Below, in pieces: positions 11,852 to 24,200 of a stretch of DNA of 64,000 nt. This stretch comes from Megalobrama amblycephala (taxonomy: Eukaryota > Chordata > Actinopteri > Cypriniformes > Xenocyprididae): positions 24,085,142-24,149,141 of the forward strand of contig NC_063054.1 of the NCBI RefSeq assembly GCF_018812025.1. Reading direction: 5' to 3'. Within the stretch, counting starts at the first letter, position 1; every line of letters starts with the position of its first letter. The translations under genes and the position numbers were made by a program. Below the pieces are notes generated by a model. The model did not search any database, was not told the origin of the DNA, and saw only the letters and a program-made list of their open reading frames with translations.

Positions 11852-13429
11852 ATCACATCAAAACTCATATGTTAGCTGGGATGATTTTTTAAACAGTATT
11901 GAACATTAACAAACATTGGAAAATGTTACAATTTTTACTCCATTTAAAATAAAATAAAATAAAATAAAATAAAAGATTATTAAATTAAAAAAGTAAAGCA
12001 TAAAAAGAATCATGATAAACATAAATTTAGTCAAGTGTGTCCAAACATTTGACTAGACAAAGGCTTGATCGTCATGATATTTATAGGTATAAGCAATGGA
12101 AAAATTACAGTAATTATGCACATCGATGCCTGAACATTATTACCTGTAGATAATATAACATGCGCAGCATTCTGGGGAAACTTAATTCGCTTGTGAACTT
12201 GGGGGGAAAAAAAGCAGTTTGCTGTTTAGCTTGATTTCACTGATCTATAAACGTGTTCATTTGTTGACAATATCAAGCTGATGCACTGGCGATTTCTTCA
12301 AAGCAGTGGAGCTCCAGGAGGGCCAGTTCCTTTAACAATACTCACTCTGTGTGTATCTGAATAGAGTCTAAAAGCCAAGAGCGCATCAATGTCCTTTCAT
12401 CCGCATCTCCACTCCGTCCCAATGGAGACGCATACAACTCTGATGGATATGCGCTTTGAACGCACAGATGCTATTGCTGAAAGAAAAACAAGTAATGTCC
12501 CATTTGGGCTTCCGTTGACTTTTTGGTGTATAAAAAGGAAACAAGTATTTAAGTTAAGAAAGCCAGATGGTCAAAAGGGCAAATGTCTGCGGAGAACAAA
12601 AGGAACAGAAATGTCATCCTCTAACAGATCACCAATTACGCAGCAACTTAGAGAACAACATACTCAAGCCCTGAAGAGATAATGATGCCTTAAAGCTGCA
12701 CCAGACATTTAAAACCAGCAATTAAAAACAAGTTCAATGACGAGGAAGATGCTGTTTGTTGGAGTGGAGAAAAAAGAGACTATAAAAATAAAGAAAGTCT
12801 GTTTGGATATATGAAATTACATATAAAAAGTTACAGCAAATGTCTAGTGTGCTTCTGGCAAACATCCCGAGCAGTAAAACGGGTCAGTCTTTCTCTCTCT
12901 AGAAGGACCCACTTCAGCTCAGGTGACACACTTATTTGGCCTTGTGTTCTTGATTCAGTCCCAAGGTGGCCATTTCACTAAGCACCTAGGAACACAGCCA
13001 TTGCAATTTACCCCTAAACTACCTCCAGATGGACGTCACCACGCAACACGCTCTGCCTCACATGAAAGAAAGCATTTTTCTGTCTGGAAAATGCTACAAA
13101 AAAGATGAATGCAAATAATAAATAATACTGGTTACTGCATACATAATGTGTGGCTGCATTAAGAGTCGCCACTGTTTGAGCAAAGCAGAGATCAGATGAG
13201 AGACGATTCGAGACTAAATGAGATGACAGGATACGATAGGAGAAATGAGAACCTGGATGAGTTCCACTAACGGGGGCAATTTACTTCCTATGTGCGCACA
13301 CCACACACACGGTTCAGCTTTAATGTTTCCAGTCATTAGTAAACATGGGCAGTACTACAGCTTTGAAGGTCTGCCAGCATTTCTCACACAATGACCTTAC
13401 AGAACAACTGAGTTTGTTGGCACAAGTAC

Positions 13430-13815
13430 ATTTAAGATTTATCAAAAGTGACAGTAAAGATTTCTATTTCAAATAAATGCTGTTTTGAACTTTCTATTCA
13501 TCAAACATATTTCTATTCATCAAAATATTAAGCAGCACAACAGTATAATAGAATGATTTCTGAAGGATCATGTGACATTGAAGTCTGGAGTAATGATGCT
13601 GAAAATTCTGCTTTGCCATCACAGGAATAAATGACATTTTAAAATATATTAAAATAGAAAACAGTTATTTTAAATTGTAATAATATTTAAAAATGTCACT
13701 GTTTTTACTGTATTTTTGATCAAATAAATTCAGTTTTGGGAAGCATGAGAGACTTCTTTCAAAAACGTTAAAAAATCTTAAACCCCAAACTGTTTCAAAG
13801 GTAGTGTACATTTTC
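13430..13815 (+). repeat. Cyprinid TACACTAC-type interspersed repeat (copy 1)
   Basis: Contains the diagnostic blocks ctatttcaaataaatgctgtt, ttctgaaggatcatgtgaca, gctttgccatcacaggaata and ctcatgcttcc-like sequence, ending ccccaaactgtttcaaaggtagtgta. The same order of blocks occurs at 25228-25686 and 37495-37858, with fragments at 16690-16865, 33045-33260 and 53745-53845. It is a non-coding, non-autonomous element. Confidence 0.8.
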
Positions 13816-13986
13816 ATATTTTAAGCATGAGACTTGAGATAAAAAGTTTTTGTGCCTAAACGTATACTAGTATATCTTTTTTTCTCTGTATCTGAGTTTT
13901 TTTCACACCAGAGGACCATCTGAGACAAAACTGGGCCACTGAAGCCACCTAGCAGAACATACTCACATATTGTATACACACTTTAA

Positions 13987-14233
13987 GGCCCGGTTTCACA
14001 GACAGGGCTTAGATTAAGGCAGGATTAGGCCTAAATTCAATTAGGACATTTAAATAGATTTTATAAATGTGCCTTAGAAAAAAAAAAAAAAAAAACATCA
14101 CTGGTGTGCATTTAGTCAAAACAATATCACTGACATATTTTAAGATATGTCAGTGCAAGTTGCTTCCAGTTAAAACAGCTCAAACATGCATTTCAGTCTA
14201 GGACTAGCTTAATCCTTGTCTGTGAAACCAGGG
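13987..14233. mobile_element. MITE with CCGGTTTCACAGACA ends
   Basis: Terminal inverted repeats gcccggtttcacagacaggg and cttgtctgtgaaaccaggg bound about 247 bp. Subterminal cttagattaaggcaggatta pairs with tctaggactagcttaatcc. It has no coding capacity and an A17 run inside. This is a common small DNA element type in cyprinids. Confidence 0.8.
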
Positions 14234-14941
14234 GAATGTGTTGAAAGGAAACCAGCTTGTAAAATTTCAGTCACACCAGGTGAGAAAGTCCTACCCCCCT
14301 CCTTGTCCTTGTGAGCATGGCCATTCCTCTAACACACACTTTATAAAATCACTTCACATGCTCCAAACATATGGGACAACTCTGCAATATCCAATTATCT
14401 TCCAGCATCCAGTTGTAATGCAAATGTGTTGGTGTTGGTGAAATCATGTGTCTGACGTTGAGTGTGTGTGTGGGCGTGCACATCCATGCAGACTGCGGGG
14501 GAATTCCCAAGTACGTCACAGATTATAATAATTAAATTCAAAAGGAAAGATCAAAAATGAAACTTCAATAGCATACCATCTGAAGGCTCATTCCTGACTA
14601 AGGGCCCAGCTATTACAGACACATAAATTAAGCAAACAGATATGTTTAGTGTGAGATAGATCACAAGCCACAGTAATCCTAAACTATAAAAAAAGATATG
14701 TGGTTAACCAGGCCTCCAGGAGGAGAGGAGATCTTAAGAAGAGGTTATGTTCTATATGGTGAAGGTCTGATTATATTTATTGTAGTCTCTCATTAGCTAA
14801 GATAGGTTCAACTCCTATCATAACAGAACTGCTACTGTCATGTGTCTTCCTTTAAGATTACAAAAATGGTTATATTAAAATGGTTAATGGGGAAAGATAT
14901 TTGTTAATTATTGATAGAAATGTAGTGTGATATGGATTTAA

Positions 14942-16002
14942 TAGGGGTGTGACGAGATCTCGTGGCACGAGATCTCGCGAGACTAAACTGTGACGAGATT
15001 TCTCGTCGAGGCGAAAAGTAGTCTCGTGATGTTGCCATGACAGAGTGTTAGGATGATTAGGAAAGAATATGCCACCGCTACGTTTACATTATGCCTCCAC
15101 TGTCGTTTTGCTTTGTATTTAAATAAAAAAAAACATTTAATTCAGTTGGATAACGGTCGCCGCCGCTCCATATTTACAGAGTACACGCGACCGTTTAAAA
15201 GTGAAAGTAAACGCGCGCGCGCATTCAAACGTGATTTCAATACCCCGCATTTTGAAAGCGGCTCACTGATGAATACAGATATCTCTCAGTATGAAAGCTA
15301 TTTTAGGCTGGGCAGTGTAGTTGTAACCATCTCTCAGCTCTGTATCAAAGAAAAATTTGGTCTTATTTGATCTTTGAATATTGAGAGAGTGCGATTATGG
15401 TTGCACTTATTGTAAAGTGTTACCATAAAAATAAATAACAGTTGTATTTACTAGTACAAACAATAAGGTTTCATTTGTTAACATTAGTTAATGCACTGTG
15501 AGCTATCATGAACTAACAATGAATGACTATTTTTATCAACAAAGATTAATAAATACTGTAGCAAATATATTGCTTGTTGTTAGTTGATGTTGGTTAATAC
15601 ATTAATGTTAATAAATGAGACCTTATTGTATAGTGTTACCATTTTTATTTATACTGTTTTTATTTCTGTGATCAGATTGTGGAGAGGAGTTCAGTTAGGA
15701 GGTCAAAAGCTGTAGAAGCTCATAATTCATGTACAGTAAGATCTGAAGAGAAGCCAGTCAGTTGAGTTAGTGGCAAAACCTTTTACATTACTTGAGTATT
15801 GTTGTCTTTTACTGCATATGATAATTCAGTCTCAGAAAGTAGAACTGAAATGACATTCATTACAAAATGATTAGTTAAAACATTTCAAATACACCTGCAG
15901 AATATTTTTTCTAGTCATGTATTTCGCCATCTTGTCTCGTCTCGTGAACTCAATCTCGAGTCTCGTCTCGTCTCGTGAGATACTGGTCTCGTCACACCCC
16001 TA
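14942..16002. mobile_element. Non-autonomous hAT-like element, 8-bp TSD GGATTTAA
   Basis: Flanked by GGATTTAA at 14934-14941 and 16003-16010. The ends are taggggtgtgacgagat and ctcgtcacacccctA, inverted, followed by several TCTCG/CGAGA subterminal repeats. A 105-codon ORF at 15053-15370 inside has no transposase motif. A second MITE is nested at about 15410-15645. The 8-bp duplication and TAGGGGTGT end fit hAT-type elements. Confidence 0.88.
15410..15645. mobile_element. Nested MITE (AGTGTTACCA ends)
   Basis: Bounded by aagtgttaccata and tagtgttaccattt, with inverted internal blocks aataaggtttcatttgttaa and ttaataaatgagaccttatt. A relative lies at 47800-48100. It sits inside the hAT-like element and is therefore younger than it. 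Confidence 0.7.
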
Positions 16003-16200
16003 GGATTTAATATTATTTAAAGTGAGCTAGCAACATTTTTAATCTATAAAGCAATTAAAAACTGTCCATTAGTATTCCCAATCATTTTAAAGTCTTTGGT
16101 CATCTTTATTCTTGGAACCACATACATTTTTGAGTCAATAACCTGCGCTGCAAAATTAGATTTTTTTAAACTAATGACTATTATTGGCACTAGTAAATAC

Positions 16201-16213
16201 TATATATAATATA

Positions 16214-16256
<43 letters not shown>
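16201..16256. repeat. (TA)n microsatellite
   Basis: About 56 bp of nearly perfect AT dinucleotides, directly next to the foldback element that follows. Confidence 0.95.
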
Positions 16257-16261
<5 letters not shown>

Positions 16262-16690
16262 GTGCGGTCTTCGTTTAAGGGACTTTTATTTTAAATTTTA
16301 TTCTGTTTATTAATGTTTTTACTCAACATTTGTGCAGTTTTTGGAGGATTTGTGATATCTTTTAAATTTATATTTATATAGCCCTGCAGCCATCTACTGT
16401 TAAAAGTGATAGTTTTTTTTTTTTATTTTAAAACTGCATTTTTCAAAAGATGGGCAAAAATCTTACACTAAACCATGTCAAATTATCCATGTTATCCACA
16501 TGAATGAAAGTTAGAAATCTGGGCCTTTTATAAAGTGAATTTTACATAAAAAGCTGTTCATGCATAAAAACCTATTTCAAAAAATATTTATTAATTTATT
16601 TATATAAATTTAAAAGATATCACGAATCCTCCAAAAACTGCACAAATGTTGAGAAAAAACATTAATAAACAGAGTAAAATTATATCATAT
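16257..16690. mobile_element. Foldback element, ~90-bp inverted arms
   Basis: Arms at about 16285-16378 and 16600-16683 are near-perfect inverted copies (for example aacatttgtgcagtttttgg and ccaaaaactgcacaaatgtt). The left end begins cccttgtgcggtcttcg. The matching right terminus is missing, so the copy seems truncated where it meets the next repeat. Confidence 0.75.
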
Positions 16691-16865
16691 ATTATGAAAT
16701 GTCACAATTTAAAATAACTTTTCTATTTGCATATATTTTAAAGACTAATTTAGTCAAGTGATGGCAAAGCAAAGTCTTCAGTGTCACATTACAATTATAT
16801 TCAAATAAAATGGAAATTTTTGTACATGGTTCAGATGACATTACAAATACTATAATAAAACCATA
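16690..16865 (-). repeat. Fragment of TACACTAC-type repeat (inverted)
   Basis: Contains aatttaaaataacttttctatttg, gtgatggcaaagc and agtcttcagtgtcaca, which are the reverse complement of blocks in the copy at 13430-13815. Both ends are missing. Confidence 0.65.
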
Positions 16866-18876
16866 TTTCGGTTCACTGGAAGGAAATGTGAAATCAGCAT
16901 TCAGGAATTTAGGTGTTGTTTTTGTTAAAAAAAAGTAGTTCAGAACTATTTCTCAACTATGAGTTCAACATTCAAGATTTGAAAAGGATCATAAAATTTT
17001 TATTTCATCACGTCTTGATTACTGTAACGCGATGGCACCTGTCTCAGCTAATCTTGTTTGTATAAGTTGGCTTTTACTTAGCCTATGTTGTTAATGTGTT
17101 GGTCTGTTATTGAGTTATCTTGTTTTATCCATTGTGAACTGAACTTACAATATTAACTGAACCATGCTAACCTGCCAAATCTTGACCCCTTCTCAGTAGA
17201 AATATTCATAGATTAATCTCATTACACCAGGCACAAGATGAGTTAACAGAGAAAGTGGCCTGGACTGAATTAACTAGCAAGAAAAAGTCCCAGTTAATGT
17301 TCCAGATTAATATGTGTCTGGGAAACTGGCCATTTATGTTTTATGAATAACAGATATAAGCCATAATTCTGTCACAATCCTTAGTCGACTGATGTAATTC
17401 TTCAAGCAATGCCAATTTTTCAAGTGATTGTCTTTAGTTTCAGCATTTTTTTTTCCAAATCAAAGATTAGAGCATTTAGCAATGCAACTGACTAAAAAAA
17501 AACAAGCATGACTAATCAATTCCTGAACATTCTGCTCACATTGTCTGAGCTAATTTCCAAACATACAGCCAGACTCCTGCACCCGCTCTCACAAACATAT
17601 TACAATGTGCAACAAATTCATTCCCAAGGGGAATTAAATTCCCAAAGTCAAGTCACTCCATGGTCATGCTGCAATTTTCTATGTAAACTGTGCATGTAAG
17701 TACAACTTCTGTTTGAATAGGTAAATTACTAGTTTATTGTATGTAGCTCTGTTGCAGTACACTAAACTACAGTAAGCCCTTCATATCACTATGCAGATGT
17801 TTATGTTTGAACCTGTGCTCACTTCACTAAGTACAGCTGCATCCCTATCGGAAACAGCACAGACATGACTGAAACACAAGAGAAAGACAGCAAGAAAAAA
17901 AAAGTGTTGATGCACAAGATCAACAAAGAGCATGTGAATGTGCTTAATGGGACTGAGTTTCTGTGCCTAATTGGGTGTTTCTTTAACTACGAAGGGTGGG
18001 AACGAAGCTCAAGGGGTTAATTTGACCACAAACAGTAGATATACACACATTTATTTTTTGTCCTTTTTTTTTGCCCAGAATGAACAAGTGACATTTCCAC
18101 CACACTGCAAATGCAGTATTTTAAAACTCTGAATAAATAGTGACCATTGCTAACACTGTCTACACTGGATGTGGCGCAATGCAAAACTGATGCTCCGTTC
18201 TATTTATGACATACTCCATGCACTTGCGCAACTTCTGACACGGACAAATTGATTTGCAGCGGTGGATTTGACGTGTCCAGTGGATTTGACGTGTCCAGTA
18301 TGGACATGACAATGGTCATGTCTGGTGTAGACATTACAATTTTATGTATTCTAAATACAATTAAATAATATTACACTTTTTACAACTTGAATGGAAATGA
18401 CAATGTGTGATATTATCTCAAGCATGCTCTTCACTGACATTTTTGTATCCTCAATAACCAAGTGCACTAACCTTATTATATTATATATATAAAAAAATTA
18501 TATTAGGGGCAAAATTGATGGTTGTGGTGAAAATTACACCACAAAAGATGGAAAGTCTGAAATTTATGAATTTTTTTTACCCAATATATTGAACAGATTT
18601 ATTTCACTTTTTATTTGTTTAGATTATCATAACTTGAAAAATGTAAAAATGAATATTTTTGTCATGGAGTCATATTTTAGTGAATTTTCCAAGACTTTTA
18701 TGTACTGTAATCTTCATATAACAAAAATTTGAAACGTGTTAGTTTTTATAAAGCAAGGAACATAAAAGTGCCTGTAGTTTAAGAAATATCTGATTAATAA
18801 AATGTCAGAAAATAATAAAGAAGGAACTCCGAACAAGAATTAGAAGAAGAGGAGGAATTTAGAAAGAGCCTCTGAC

Positions 18877-19030
18877 CAAATATCTCTCGTCATCTTTCAT
18901 CTGGGGTGTGCGGATCAAGTGATTCTGCTCTCCTCTCCAGTCCCCAAAGCGACGAAAAAAGTAATTGGAGAGGAAACGGTTAATGGGATCCCTGATGATG
19001 TTTATGTAGACAGGCTGTTCTATCCTAAAC
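18877..19030 (-). CDS. ust: ust exon 5 (3'-phosphate-binding motif, catalytic core)
   Basis: A 154-nt exon: one base completing Arg, then 51 codons. It contains PVYINIIRDP followed by INRFLSNYFFRRFGDWRGEQ, the 3'-phosphate-binding segment typical of 2-O-sulfotransferases, in which Arg and Ser contact the 3' phosphate of PAPS. It ends MKDDERYL in phase 0. The acceptor is tctttttcag and the donor gtcaga. The next exon's DIN gives ERYL-DIN across the junction, as in vertebrate UST. Confidence 0.96.
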
Positions 19031-19131
19031 CTGAAAAAGAAAGAGACAAAGAGAATAATAATTTAATGGCAACAGTTTTTATCTTAGTCCTGATCAGATA
19101 CATTCAGATAAATAATTCCTGATTTGCTTAC

Positions 19132-19211
19132 CTTGTGAAATTGAGATAGTGAACATGTCTGGTGTACAGAAAAGGCTGTGGAATAGTGCTAATGTTTCTC
19201 ATCAAATCCAC
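19132..19211 (-). CDS. ust: ust exon 4
   Basis: An 80-nt exon that starts in phase 0 (V-D-L-M-R-N-I-S-T) and ends two bases into an Arg codon. It reads through PQPFLYTRHVHYLNFT, the conserved RHVHxLNF block of the catalytic core. The acceptor is tttttgccag and the donor gtaagc. The split codon AG|G is completed by exon 5 after an intron of only 101 bp. Confidence 0.95.
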
Positions 19212-22200
19212 CTGGCAAAAAATCAACACAAATAAACAGATCAAAATGCATGTTACATAACCATTCATGAGACTCTTTTCATCCAGCAACACTGAAAATT
19301 ATGATAAAACAAAATAGTAATGGGGTGCAACATGTTACAATCGCAGATCCCGCAACAACAAAAATAATTCAACCACCAGAAGCATTGGCAGCACGAAATG
19401 TAATTATATATCTTTCCTGTCAAACAAATAAATAAAACACTCACAAACTAATGAATCACAGGGTATATACCAAAATCAGCCATAATTAATTGAAGTGGCT
19501 GTCATCAGTGGCTATAAAACAATAATTCTTCAGCCACAGCGATGGATCTAATTCAAAAAATAAACCATAAACGTAAAACATTGCAAACAGGCCTCTGAGC
19601 TTCAGAATCACACACACAGACAGACCAAGGAAGCATTCCTCGCGTGGATGGTGCGTGGTGCAGTGGAAAGAAGCTGACTTCTCATTACCTTAATGTTTCC
19701 TAATGAGGGCCAGCTGGGGACCCAGTCAGCTCTGATAGAGCCCATGTGTCCCTAAATGCATGTTACGGTCTCTACAAACATACATACACAGGCATAAGGA
19801 GACTTAACAATCCCTATAACGGATCACCATATGAGGAGCAGGATGGCGTAATGTTGTTCTGGTGTGCCAGGACGGTATGTGTAGAGTGCTGCTTTTTGTA
19901 GCACTCAACAATAAGTTCCAGAAGTTTCCGTCCTTGGAAAAGACCACCCTCAGAATTGAGATTTCATACCGAAATTTAAACCTATTTATGTCCCTCCCTC
20001 TCTTGCCCCACATCTCCGTCAAACAGCTTACCACACTGTAACAAGTGCACTGCTTAAGCTTTGATCTTTTATCAAACGCTGTGTTAAAGCCAAAACACAC
20101 ATTCTGTAACAACCTGAGGTAGTGACATCATCTTAATGAGATTTCCTGTGCTGTAAATGCTTATATGGGCACAGACATGGCCATACAATGTACGAGGTGT
20201 TGGCAGGGCCACATCAGAAGTAACACCTCAGGTTGTGTGACACTGGGTAAGCTGTCTGTGGTTTAGTGTTTTGAGGCTAATTAAAAATGTACAGGTCTTA
20301 TTATAATTGCACGACAGAATAAACAAGAGTGTGACCTGATGCTTTATTTTGCTTACTAATACACTGTTTAGGCAATATAGCAATTTTGGTTTATTTAAAA
20401 AATAATAATAATAATAGTTTATTTAGTGTTTTGTGCTGCAACTTGTCAAATGCCAGAATGGCAACTGGAATAGTCATATGAACCACTTTTATGATGGAAT
20501 TTTCATATTTGTCTGACAGACTTTTCTGTGTGCATTTGAAATTCCCCTTTAATGACAAAACCTTGTTCTACACAATCATATAATGATGTGAACATTATGA
20601 TTGTTTAATAGAGAGGAGGTTCATTCATTTGTCTCATTGAAAGGTCTGTTAAAAACAGATTGAACATTCCCTCTATACACACAAATAAACTTTCTTCTCT
20701 AAATGAGAGTTTTATGACCCTTATCCCGCAGAGAAATTTGCATTTGTTTAAGAGTCTCTGCAGATGCTCCAATGCCACTAACAGGCAATCAGTCACAATC
20801 ACAACTGTCAGCCAGAGAAAACAAGGACTGGAAATAAACTTAACGCACACAAAGAACGTTACGCTAACTAATTAAGGACGAAGCCGAGGGGTTAATTCTC
20901 CAAGCGAGGTCAATAGTTTATCAGATTATTAAACTTTAAAGGTGCCCTAGAACCAGTTTTAACAAGATGTAATATAAGTCTAAGGTGTCCCCTGAATGTG
21001 TCTGTGAAGTTTCAGCTCAAAATACCCCATGGATTTTTTTTAATTAATTTTTTTAACTATTTTGAGCCATAATTACATATGCACCGATTCAGTGCGCGGA
21101 CCCTTTAAATCTCGCGCTCCCCCGTCCCCGAGCTCTCGACTGCCTTAACCAGCATAAACAAAGTTCATACAGCTAATATAACCCTCAAAATGGATCTTTA
21201 CAAAGTGTTCGTCATTCATGCTGCATGCATGCATCGATTCCTGTGAGTATAGTATTTATTTGGAGGTTTACATTTGATTCTGAATGAGTTTGAGGCTGTG
21301 CTCTGTGGCTAACGGGCTAAAGTTAACATTACACACTGTTGGAGAGATTTATAAATAATGAAGTTGTGTTTATGAATTATACAGTCTGCAAGTGTTTAAT
21401 AATGAAAATAGCGATGGCTCTTGTCTCCGTGAATACAGCAAGAAACGATGGTAACTTTAACAACATTTAACAGTACATTTGCAACATGCTAACGAAACAT
21501 TTAGAAAGACAATTTACAAATATCACTAAAAATATCATGTTATCATGGATCATGTCAGTTATTATTGTTCCATCTGCCATTTTTCGCTGTTGTCCTTGCT
21601 TGCTTACCTAGTCTGATGATTCAGCTGTGCACATCCAGACGTTCTGCCCTTGTCTAATGCCTTGAACATGGGCTGGCATATGCAAATATTGGGGGCGTAC
21701 ATATTAATGATCCCGACTGTTACGTAACAGTCTGTGTTATGTTGAGATTCGCCTGTTTTTCGGAGGTCTTTTAAACAAATGAGATTTACATAAGAAGGAG
21801 GAAACAATGGAGTTTGAGACTCACTGTATGTCATTTCCATGTACTGAACTCTTGTTATTCATCTATGCCGAGGTAAATTCAATTTTTCATTCGATGGCAC
21901 CTTTAATTGTGTTTAAATGATACACATCAAAACTAGACATTAAACCCTTTTATATTGAGTTATTTAATCCATTTTTTACCTAATCAGTGAAAAGTACGGA
22001 CCCACCCTCTCATTCATTCTTATTATAAAATAATTTCCACATTTTAGAATACAATTAATGTCATGAAAGCAATAAAATAGCACAAATATAAATATGGACG
22101 TTATGAAGTGACCAAAAGTATTAATCAAATCAATCTTATATTTTAGCTTCTTCAAATTTATAAATATAAATACATTTATTTACACAGCAAATACTGTTCA

Positions 22201-23336
22201 AATGAGCTTAAATGGATTATTTTAAAAATATTTATGTAAGGTGACTGAGTGCGGTCCCACTGGTTAAACTTTTCATATGACACCATCACACCTTCTTGTT
22301 TGCTCCTGCAGTAGTTTCACCAATAAGGTATGGACATTTGTTTATTTAAGATTTTCAAATAAGTAATCTCAGTCTCAAACAGAAAGCAAAAGAAGATATT
22401 TTGAAGACCGGTGGGGTTCAGATAACTTTCATTGTATGGACGAATACTGTTTGTCTCCAAATAAATGAGAGATGCTCAGGCTGTTCAAGGACATCTAAAA
22501 CTATGAGCACAATTTGCATATTCATATTTGGGTTTTCATATTTGCTTATTTTGTTTTGGGTTTTGTCATTCCATGCTGAAATCTTCTGAAAATCTGAAAA
22601 TTTTATGCTGTAAGAAAACATTCGAAGAATATCTGATAACACACCGAGAATCACTTTCATTTGCTCTTTTCCGCTCTCTCTCATCTTTCTGAACACACAC
22701 CAGCATTTAGGACAGTTAGTCTTTCTGATGGCAAAGAAACCTGTATGTGTTCTGAGCTTACTCCTGTAAACACACACATTTAATATTAGCTTTGAGTATT
22801 TACCGTACATCTAACCAGTTTACACTCTAAAACTTATGAATAATGTATCACTCACAAAATCATTTTATTCTGGGGTTCTGGAAGGTCCCATGCTATCCAG
22901 AAAGAATTATGAGTGTACTCTGGGATATAGACAGAATTTCCAGTCAAAAAGTCTTCAATTTCATGTTAGTCACTTTTATTTCCCTCTCACACTCAACAAA
23001 CGTATATGAGTGTTATTTAATCAGCTTATTTATTTTAGCTTTTCATAGAATGAGTTTAGCTGTGTGGAGGTGTGGCGGCTTGACTCTACCCAAACGGGAT
23101 GACAGAATATTTTCTTTTCCTCTCCGCAAAGGAAGAAAGTGTGTGTTTTTCTCCACAATGAGTGCCATTCGGATGTGTTTCATTGCTGCTGGCATTCAGT
23201 GAGCATTTCCCTTGGCAAACACCTTTATTTAATCACATCAGCAAGTTTTCATCACAGTATGCTTTTTATCTTAGCATGCTATACAACTTTTCAGAGGCAT
23301 TAGTTGCCTCAGTCATACACTCACCCATCCACTGAC
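19212..23336 (-). other. ust intron 3 (4.1 kb)
   Basis: No further exon seen. Contains the TTAA-flanked element at 20940-21902 and a repeat remnant at about 22390-22450. The ORF at 22418-22810 has no recognisable domain. The stretch 19620-19760 is GC-richer and non-repetitive. Confidence 0.7.
20940..21902. mobile_element. TTAA-flanked non-autonomous element, AGGTGCC ends (copy 1)
   Basis: TTAA at 20936-20939 and 21903-21906. The ends are AGGTGCC and GGCACCT. The interior (taagtctaaggtgtcccctgaatgtgtctg, catgctaacgaaacatttagaaagac, tgggctggcatatgcaaatattgggggcg) matches 39931-40898 closely along its whole length. There is no long ORF. TTAA duplication is typical of piggyBac and Kolobok insertions, and I cannot tell which applies. 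Confidence 0.85.
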
Positions 23337-23492
23337 CTGCTCATGCTTTGTGAGTCTGGTTTTGTTATGGATGTCAGAGGACACCAGGTTAAACTGGTGC
23401 TTTTCTGCCAAAATCCTCAGCAGCAGGACAACTGTCCGACTTCCACACTTGCCAACCCTGTTGTAAATCACCTGACTTGGGAATGGCAGCTC
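23337..23492 (-). CDS. ust: ust exon 3 (PAPS 5'-phosphosulfate-binding loop)
   Basis: A 156-nt exon of 52 whole codons, phase 0 at both ends. It starts E-L-P-F-P-S-Q-V-I-Y and contains NRVGKCGSRTVVLLLRIL, the P-loop-like segment that binds the 5'-phosphosulfate of PAPS in the HS2ST/UST family. It continues through FNLVSSDIHNKTRLTKHEQ. The acceptor is ctctag and the donor gtcagt, which is non-optimal but valid. It is the most conserved block I can compare with vertebrate UST, with only a few substitutions. It stands alone between a 4.1-kb and an 8.7-kb intron. Confidence 0.96.
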
Positions 23493-23689
23493 CTAGAGAT
23501 ACAGACATTGAAATACATAGTTATTAGGAGAAAGAGGAAGAAGAAATTCTGAAATTCTGGCCAATTCTGACAGATATAATACATTTTATTTGTGACCAAT
23601 AACTGTTAAATGATAAATCTTTACTAAAAGTCTAATCTATAAAGAGAACATTAGAAAATGAAAACAAGAATAAATTGTTTGTTTGCTAA

Positions 23690-23861
23690 AAGTGAATTTA
23701 GGCATCACATTACAGAATGTATAGAATGTACAGTAAGATATAAAAAGAAAAATAAATATATGAAGGAAAAATAATAATTTTGAAATATGCTATAGAATTA
23801 TACGTTTTAATATTTGACGTTGTCTATTGTTATGCCTTTAAGTCAAGTGCTACATTATGGC

Positions 23862-23916
<55 letters not shown>

Positions 23917-24200
23917 AACTGACATTTTGATGCTTCAAAAAGTTCATAAAGAGAATCCATATGAATTGAGCGGTTTATTCCAAATTTTCTGAAGAGACTC
24001 GATTGCTTTATATGATGCTTTTATCCACATAAACATTGATCAGACAATTAATATAAGGGCTACCTGTTTCCATTAAAAATATATAAACATCCTAAAATTG
24101 CAAAAATTTGATTTGTTTGAAGCAATTACAAAAACTATTTGGCCAGTGGAAAAGATGAGAATAACTCTTCTCTGAAAATGTTCACTGAAATGTATTTTAT
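23690..24200. repeat. Interspersed repeat with (GAAA)n, shared with 40910-41270
   Basis: Shares gtgaatttaggcatcaca, an ...ccatatgaa.tgagcggttta-like block, tcttctgaagaga and ctttatatgatg with 40910-41270 in the same order. A (GAAA)n run lies at 23863-23919. Non-coding. Confidence 0.6.

Larger units (their letters stand above)
10232..18876 (-). other. ust intron 5 (8.6 kb)
   Basis: Holds no recognisable exon. Repeats inside are listed separately: a TACACTAC-type repeat, a MITE at 13987-14233, a hAT-like element at 14942-16002, a (TA)n at 16201-16256 and a foldback at 16257-16690. Unique-looking, moderately GC-rich stretches at 10985-11160 and 12340-12530 contain no obvious repeat and could be conserved non-coding sequence. 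A T29 run lies at 11821-11849 and a (TAAAA)n at 11946-11974. An 18-bp direct duplication (gtggatttgacgtgtcca) lies at 18263-18299, in a probable MITE remnant at about 18150-18345. Confidence 0.7.

Noticed and set aside
15053..15370. 105-codon ORF inside the hAT-like element as a transposase fragment
   Set aside because: No hAT dimerisation or catalytic motif visible, and it is too short.
22418..22810. 130-codon minus-strand ORF in ust intron 3
   Set aside because: Low-complexity, no domain, and overlaps a repeat remnant. It does not fit the ust reading frame.
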